Positions 5,714 to 10,000 of a DNA stretch of 10,000 nt are shown here, piece after piece. Each line of letters opens with the position of its first letter. The first letter of the stretch is position 1. The translations under genes were made by a program, and so were the position numbers. The notes under the pieces are model-generated. The model saw only the letters and a list, made by a program, of their open reading frames with translations. It ran no database searches and had not been told where the DNA came from. Source of the stretch: Rheinheimera sp. (GTDB lineage: Bacteria > Pseudomonadota > Gammaproteobacteria > Enterobacterales > Alteromonadaceae); assembly GCF_020217005.1 (NCBI RefSeq), contig NZ_JAIWOI010000311.1:1-10000 (forward strand), in the 5' to 3' direction.

Positions 5714-6637
5714 ATGGGTTGGAAAGGCTTAAGTAGTGCCTTGATCATCTTGTTTTACTCCAACCTGAGCTTCGCTGAAGTCTCGGGTTGGGAGTGGTTT
5801 GAGCGAAGCCAAAGCTCAGTGCGCCAATATAACTTCGAAGCTTCTTTTGTTGTCATTAAACCCAACCAGGTTGATAGTTATCGCTGGCTGCATGGTGTTC
5901 AGGATCATTCTGAAATAGAGCAATTGATGCCATTGGAACAAAGTGGTGTCGAAATCCTGCGTCGTGATCAGATGGTGTATTACATAGCGCCAGAAAAAAC
6001 GCCTTTAGCAACCAATAGCAGCACCATCAAAGAGCTCCCCGCTTTATTGTATCGGGATATAGAGTCTATCAAAACTTTGTATGACGCCGTGCCAGGTGGT
6101 TCTGCCCAACTCTCTGGCCGTCCCGCTCAGTTATTGCGTCTGACACCGCTACAGAATGACAGGCCAGGTTACTGGATGTGGTTAGACAGTCAAACCGGTT
6201 TCCCGCTAAAAATTGATACTCTAACAATACAGAATGAAGTGCTGGAGCGTTGGGTAGTGACACACATATTACCTCACACCACCTTGCCTGAAGCTTTAAG
6301 TGTTGCCGCCAATGCGGACTTACCTAAGGCCGCGGAAAAACTACCCACAGTGAGTTTGCCGGAGAGCCCGTTGGAGTTGTCCTGGTTGCCTGGTGGTTAT
6401 CAGCAAGTGCCTGTAGCTGCAGCTATGGTGCCACAGCAAGTGTTGGAACAATGGCTGTTGTCGGATGGTTTGCACCAGGTGTCTGTATTTGTCCAGCCAG
6501 GAGCCAGCTTACCAGCTCAGGCATTTCGTGATGGCGCCACTACTATTTTTGTGATGCCGAAGAATCAGTTTGATGTCACAGTGATAGGCCCGGTGTCTAT
6601 TGAAAGTGCGCGGCAAATTGCTGAGTCGGTACGTTAA
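5714..6637 (+). CDS. rseB: RseB, periplasmic sensor that protects RseA
   Basis: This 307-aa protein is of the MucB/RseB family (E. coli 318 aa). Residues 1-21 form a Sec signal peptide with a probable cut after S-F-A. The N-terminal LolA-like domain (about 22-190) is followed by a smaller C-terminal domain (about 205-300) that includes SWLPGGYQ. In the family RseB binds the periplasmic part of RseA and blocks DegS cleavage until lipopolysaccharide or mislocalised lipoproteins displace it. The ATG lies 2 bp after the rseA stop, so translation is probably coupled, with any ribosome-binding site inside the rseA end (AAGAG). Confidence 0.94.
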   Translation: MGWKGLSSALIILFYSNLSFAEVSGWEWFERSQSSVRQYNFEASFVVIKPNQVDSYRWLHGVQDHSEIEQLMPLEQSGVEILRRDQMVYYIAPEKTPLATNSSTIKELPALLYRDIESIKTLYDAVPGGSAQLSGRPAQLLRLTPLQNDRPGYWMWLDSQTGFPLKIDTLTIQNEVLERWVVTHILPHTTLPEALSVAANADLPKAAEKLPTVSLPESPLELSWLPGGYQQVPVAAAMVPQQVLEQWLLSDGLHQVSVFVQPGASLPAQAFRDGATTIFVMPKNQFDVTVIGPVSIESARQIAESVR

Positions 6638-7096
6638 ATGCTGGAAGAAATTGCCACTGTGATGAAAAGCCAGAGCGATGGTGTCTGGCTAAAAACTCAA
6701 AGTGTCAGTAGCTGCAATGCCTGTCAGGCCAATAACGACTGTGGCACAGGTGTGGTGGCTAAGGCGTTAACGCCGCGTGATAATCTGTTTTTTGTCAAAA
6801 GCCAGTTACCGCTATTGGAAGGCCAAAAAGTAAAAATTGCCGTCAGTGAACAGCATCTGTTATCCGCTGCGGCTTTAATGTATTTACTGCCGTTGTTTTG
6901 TTTGATCGCTGTCTCTGCTTTGCTGAGCCGCTTGCAACTGGCGGAAAGCACCATAGTGCTGGGCTCCTTGGCTGCATTAGTGGCAGGCTTTGGCGTCGCA
7001 CGATTATTCAGTGGCCCTTCGACACAACAAGAGCAAATAGAAATCCTCGCTGTATTGCCAGAACTGGCTGTGCAACATATTCGTATCACAGATTAA
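6638..7096 (+). CDS. rseC: RseC/MucC-family membrane protein
   Basis: This inner-membrane protein (152 aa) has an N-terminal cysteine cluster, Cys26-x2-Cys29-x5-Cys35, followed by two hydrophobic segments (about 74-98 and 105-123), the usual RseC plan. E. coli RseC carries one extra cysteine ahead of this cluster; here that position is not cysteine, leaving three. RseC has been linked to weak positive control of sigma-E and to the Rsx system that reduces SoxR; its exact job is unsettled. The ATG directly abuts the rseB stop with no spacer, and no strong ribosome-binding site is seen, so it probably relies on translational coupling. It ends the sigma-E operon. Confidence 0.92.
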   Translation: MLEEIATVMKSQSDGVWLKTQSVSSCNACQANNDCGTGVVAKALTPRDNLFFVKSQLPLLEGQKVKIAVSEQHLLSAAALMYLLPLFCLIAVSALLSRLQLAESTIVLGSLAALVAGFGVARLFSGPSTQQEQIEILAVLPELAVQHIRITD

Positions 7097-7154
7097 TCCT
7101 TTGCTGAAATCCGCTGTAACATCTGAACACATAGCAACCAATGCAGAGATCGAG

Positions 7155-7160
7155 TACAAT
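7155..7160 (+). promoter_or_regulatory. Possible -10 box for lepA-lepB
   Basis: TACAAT matches five of six -10 consensus bases, 95 bp upstream of lepA in the 159-bp gap after rseC. The -35 region at the right distance (TAGCAA) is poor. The leader beyond it can form a small hairpin, TGCCC (7205-7209) with GGGCA (7215-7219), which has no following T-tract. No intrinsic terminator is visible after rseC, so some lepA transcription may also come from the sigma-E operon. Confidence 0.35.
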
Positions 7161-7255
7161 TCGCGGCAAATTTATCTGAATCAACTTTGGTGTTCGTCCT
7201 GTCTTGCCCATAAGGGGCAGAGTAGGCTCACCTGATAGCAGCTTTAGCGGAAAAA

Positions 7256-9055
7256 ATGCCAAAAATTACTCATATTCGTAACTTTTCAGTCATAGCCCAC
7301 ATAGACCACGGCAAATCTACGCTGTCCGATCGTCTGATCCAACATTGTGGTGGTTTAACCGATCGTGAGATGCAGGCGCAGGTTTTAGATTCGATGGATC
7401 TGGAGCGTGAGCGTGGTATCACCATTAAAGCGCAAAGCGTAACCTTGCATTACAAAGCCAAAGATGGCGAGACTTATCAACTGAACTTTATCGATACCCC
7501 AGGCCACGTTGACTTTACTTACGAAGTCAGCCGCTCTTTAGCCGCCTGTGAGGGGGCTTTATTGGTGGTGGATGCCGGTCAGGGCGTTGAAGCTCAGACC
7601 GTAGCTAACTGCTATACAGCGCTTGAAATGAACCTTGAAGTTTTACCAATTCTGAACAAGATCGACTTACCACAAGCCGATCCGGATCGTGTTGCCGAAG
7701 AAATAGAAGACATTATAGGTATTGAAGCTGTAGGGGCTGTGCAATGTTCAGCCAAAACAGGTATAGGTATTGAAGATGTACTTGAGACTATAGTGGCTAA
7801 TATCCCTTGCCCTGAAGGTGATGTGGATGGTCCGACTCAGGCGCTGATTATCGATTCATGGTTTGACCCTTACCAGGGCGTTGTGTCCCTGGTTCGTGTG
7901 AAACATGGCAAAATCCAGCAAAAAGACAAAATTAAAGTGATGTCGACCGGTATGGTGTACGAAGTCGACAAAGTCGGTGTATTTACCCCTAAAGCCAATA
8001 ACACAGGTATTTTAAGTACTGGTGAAGTAGGTTTTGTCATCTGTGGTATCAAAGAAATCAAAGGTGCTCCGGTTGGTGATACGTTAACTTTAGCGAAAAA
8101 CCCGGCTTCTGAGCCATTACCAGGCTTTAAACGTATTAAGCCTCAGGTTTATGCCGGTGTATTCCCTGTGTCTTCAGACGATTACGAAGATTTCCGTGAT
8201 GCGTTAGAAAAACTCAGCTTAAACGACTCTTCATTGTTTTATGAGCCAGAAAGCTCCAGCGCTTTAGGTTTTGGTTTCCGTATAGGTTTCCTCGGCATGC
8301 TGCACATGGAAATTATTCAGGAACGTTTAGAGCGTGAATACGATCTGGATCTCATCACTACAGCACCGACTGTAGTGTACGAAGTCATCACCAAAAACGG
8401 TGAAACCGTGATGGTCGACAACCCAAGTGCTTTACCGCCAGTGGGTAACATTGATGAAATTCGTGAGCCTATAGTGGAAGCTCATATTCTGGTGCCACAG
8501 GAATACTTAGGTAACGTAATTAACCTTTGTATTGAAAAACGTGGTGTGCAGATGAACATGACCTACCACGGCCGTCAGGTTGCAGTGGTTTATGAACTAC
8601 CAATGGCTGAAGTGGTGATGGATTTCTTTGACCGCTTAAAGTCTACCAGCCGTGGTTACGCCTCACTGGACTATGCCTTTAAACGTTTCCAGACCTCAGA
8701 TATGTCCAGAGTTGATATTCTGATCAACGGTGAACGGGTCGATGCTCTGGCTATTATCAGCCATAAAGACTTTGCTCAAAGCCGTGGCCGTGAGCTGGCC
8801 GAGAAGTTAAAAGACCTGATCCCACGTCAGATGTTTGATATTGCGATTCAGGCTGCTATTGGTGCTCATGTCATAGCCCGTACTACAGTGAAGCAATTGC
8901 GTAAAAACGTATTAGCTAAATGTTATGGCGGCGATATCAGCCGGAAGAAAAAGCTGTTACAGAAACAAAAAGACGGTAAAAAACGTATGAAGCAGGTCGG
9001 TAATGTGGAAGTTCCACAGGAAGCCTTCCTTGCCATTCTTAAAGTCGGTAAATAA
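7256..9055 (+). CDS. lepA: LepA / elongation factor 4, ribosome-associated GTPase
   Basis: This translational GTPase has 599 aa, the same as E. coli LepA. The GTP-binding motifs are all present: G1 A-H-I-D-H-G-K-S-T (14-22), R-G-I-T (53-56), G3 D-T-P-G-H (80-84), G4 N-K-I-D (134-137) and G5 S-A-K (165-167). EF-G-like domains follow, and the LepA-specific C-terminus is lysine-rich ([14 protein letters not shown]) and ends in I-L-K-V-G-K. EF4 binds ribosomes; back-translocation of stalled ribosomes and a role in 30S biogenesis have both been proposed. The ATG has GCGGA 4 nt upstream. lepB follows 14 bp later, the classic lepAB operon. Confidence 0.98.
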   Translation: MPKITHIRNFSVIAHIDHGKSTLSDRLIQHCGGLTDREMQAQVLDSMDLERERGITIKAQSVTLHYKAKDGETYQLNFIDTPGHVDFTYEVSRSLAACEGALLVVDAGQGVEAQTVANCYTALEMNLEVLPILNKIDLPQADPDRVAEEIEDIIGIEAVGAVQCSAKTGIGIEDVLETIVANIPCPEGDVDGPTQALIIDSWFDPYQGVVSLVRVKHGKIQQKDKIKVMSTGMVYEVDKVGVFTPKANNTGILSTGEVGFVICGIKEIKGAPVGDTLTLAKNPASEPLPGFKRIKPQVYAGVFPVSSDDYEDFRDALEKLSLNDSSLFYEPESSSALGFGFRIGFLGMLHMEIIQERLEREYDLDLITTAPTVVYEVITKNGETVMVDNPSALPPVGNIDEIREPIVEAHILVPQEYLGNVINLCIEKRGVQMNMTYHGRQVAVVYELPMAEVVMDFFDRLKSTSRGYASLDYAFKRFQTSDMSRVDILINGERVDALAIISHKDFAQSRGRELAEKLKDLIPRQMFDIAIQAAIGAHVIARTTVKQLRKNVLAKCYGGDISRKKKLLQKQKDGKKRMKQVGNVEVPQEAFLAILKVGK

Positions 9056-9069
9056 CAACAAGGGTAGTT

Positions 9070-9993
9070 ATGGCAGGTTATTTTGCAATTCTTCTCGTAG
9101 TCTTGACTCTGGCCAGTGGTTTAATCTGGCTGATCGACGTACTGGTATTTGCCCCAAAGCGCAAACTTAAAGTTGCGACCGCTCAGGCTGCTGCCGGGGG
9201 CGGCCTGCCATTGGCTGCTATTGAACAATTGGAAAAACCTTCTTATCTGGCTGAAACAGCTAAAGAAATTTTCCCTTTGATTCTGGCTATTACTATTATC
9301 CGTTCTTTTTTATACGAGCCATTCCAGATCCCTTCAGGCTCTATGATGCCAACCTTATTGGTCGGTGACTTTATCCTGGTAGAGAAGTATTCATACGATG
9401 TGAAAGACCCGGTATGGCGCAAACCACTGATCACCACTGGCCGGCCAGAGCGTGGCGATGTGATCGTATTTAAATACCCAGAGCAACCTACAGTTGATTT
9501 CATCAAACGTACTGTGGGTTTGCCTGGTGACCGTATCATCTATAAAAACAAGCAGTTGTTTATTCAGCCTGCCTGTACTGCAGCAGATAAAAGCACTTGT
9601 CCTGGTTTAGAAGCTGTCCCTCTGACGTTGCAGGCTGAAGGCGAGTTTATGGATGGTGAATTACCAACCAAACGCTATTCGGAGCAATTTGGTGATCGTA
9701 AACACGACATACTGCAGCATCCGTTTAAGTCAGAGCAGCTGATGAGCTACTACAAGCAACCTGGCACTGCGATCGAAGAGTTTATCGTCCCTGAAGGTCA
9801 TTATTTTGCCTTGGGCGATAACCGGGATAACAGCCGCGACAGCCGTTTCTGGGGTTTTGTACCTGAAGAAAATCTGGTGGGTAAAGCTGTATTTATCTGG
9901 ATGAGTTTTGAATTTAGCGACGACCCTGACAACTGGTTACCTTCCTGGGTGCCTGTAGGTGTGCGTTTTGAACGTTTAGGCAAAATTAATTAA
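9070..9993 (+). CDS. lepB: Signal peptidase I
   Basis: This inner-membrane serine protease removes signal peptides from exported proteins. The N-terminus has one hydrophobic segment (about residues 3-27), a short basic cytoplasmic loop and a second segment (about 66-80). The catalytic serine is Ser91 in P-S-G-S-M-M-P-T-L, and the general-base lysine is Lys146 in F-I-K-R-T-V-G-L-P-G-D. The later box G-D-N-R-D-N-S-R-D-S-R-F-W-G (249-262) is intact. Cys169 and Cys177 probably form the periplasmic disulfide seen in E. coli LepB. At 307 aa it is slightly shorter than E. coli (324). AAGGG lies 5 nt before the ATG. Confidence 0.98.
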   Translation: MAGYFAILLVVLTLASGLIWLIDVLVFAPKRKLKVATAQAAAGGGLPLAAIEQLEKPSYLAETAKEIFPLILAITIIRSFLYEPFQIPSGSMMPTLLVGDFILVEKYSYDVKDPVWRKPLITTGRPERGDVIVFKYPEQPTVDFIKRTVGLPGDRIIYKNKQLFIQPACTAADKSTCPGLEAVPLTLQAEGEFMDGELPTKRYSEQFGDRKHDILQHPFKSEQLMSYYKQPGTAIEEFIVPEGHYFALGDNRDNSRDSRFWGFVPEENLVGKAVFIWMSFEFSDDPDNWLPSWVPVGVRFERLGKIN

Positions 9994-10000
9994 TGCAAAA
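9993..10000 (+). CDS. rnc: Start of the next gene, probably ribonuclease III (partial)
   Basis: An ATG overlaps the lepB stop by one base (TAATG), giving Met-Gln before the window ends. In gammaproteobacteria lepB is normally followed by rnc and era in one operon, so the name is inferred from gene order alone. One-base stop/start overlaps are typical of translational coupling. Confidence 0.4.

Noticed and set aside
6724..7089. A 121-codon antisense open frame within rseC
   Set aside because: Its composition is that of a shadow frame and it runs against a clearly recognisable rseC with no promoter or ribosome-binding site.
7204..7220. Hairpin in the lepA leader as a terminator or riboswitch
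   Set aside because: The stem is only 5-6 bp, no T-tract follows, and no known riboswitch pattern is recognisable.
9243..9539. A 98-codon antisense open frame within lepB
   Set aside because: It lies opposite the conserved catalytic part of lepB and looks like a by-product of its codon use.

Overview
This window is a stretch of core chromosome from a gammaproteobacterium. The protein sequences and gene order (sdhE-ygfX, nadB, rpoE-rseA-rseB-rseC, lepA-lepB and probably rnc) fit the Alteromonadales and relatives. A Rheinheimera/Alishewanella-like host is my best guess, but that is inference from protein character and base composition, not a database match. I see no phage, plasmid, transposase, CRISPR, tRNA or rRNA genes. 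Every complete gene has a recognisable housekeeping or stress-response role.

Layout. Positions 1-11 hold the first codons of a leftward gene that runs off the edge. Positions 46-224 hold a repeat element, followed by a perfect palindromic terminator. Two leftward genes come next, ygfZ then slyD in transcription order, 11 bp apart. A divergent promoter region (1736-1874) separates them from the rightward pair sdhE-ygfX, which overlap each other. ygfX meets nadB tail to tail with an 18-bp overlap. The 336-bp nadB/rpoE divergent gap carries a second copy of the repeat. It is followed by the tightly packed rightward sigma-E operon rpoE-rseA-rseB-rseC, then lepA-lepB and, at the very edge, a probable rnc start that overlaps the lepB stop by one base.

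How the genes work together. SdhE inserts FAD into the flavoprotein subunit of succinate dehydrogenase/fumarate reductase. NadB, encoded nearby, is an FAD enzyme of the same structural superfamily that makes iminoaspartate for NAD synthesis. YgfZ is a folate-binding protein that supports Fe-S enzymes, and SlyD is a folding helper with a metal-binding tail. RpoE, RseA and RseB form the envelope-stress sensor and its sigma factor; RseC is a membrane Fe-S/redox-associated protein. LepA acts on ribosomes and LepB removes signal peptides from exported proteins.

No new enzymatic or defence system is visible. The most interesting material is non-coding: a short palindromic MITE-like repeat family (about 125 bp) with imperfect 25-26 bp terminal inverted repeats. 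Two copies are in the window, one of them interrupted. A probable solo end overlaps the ribosome-binding site of sdhE, and one element end forms an extended -10 promoter motif pointing into nadB. A strong 9-bp hairpin also lies inside the end of ygfX, just downstream of nadB.
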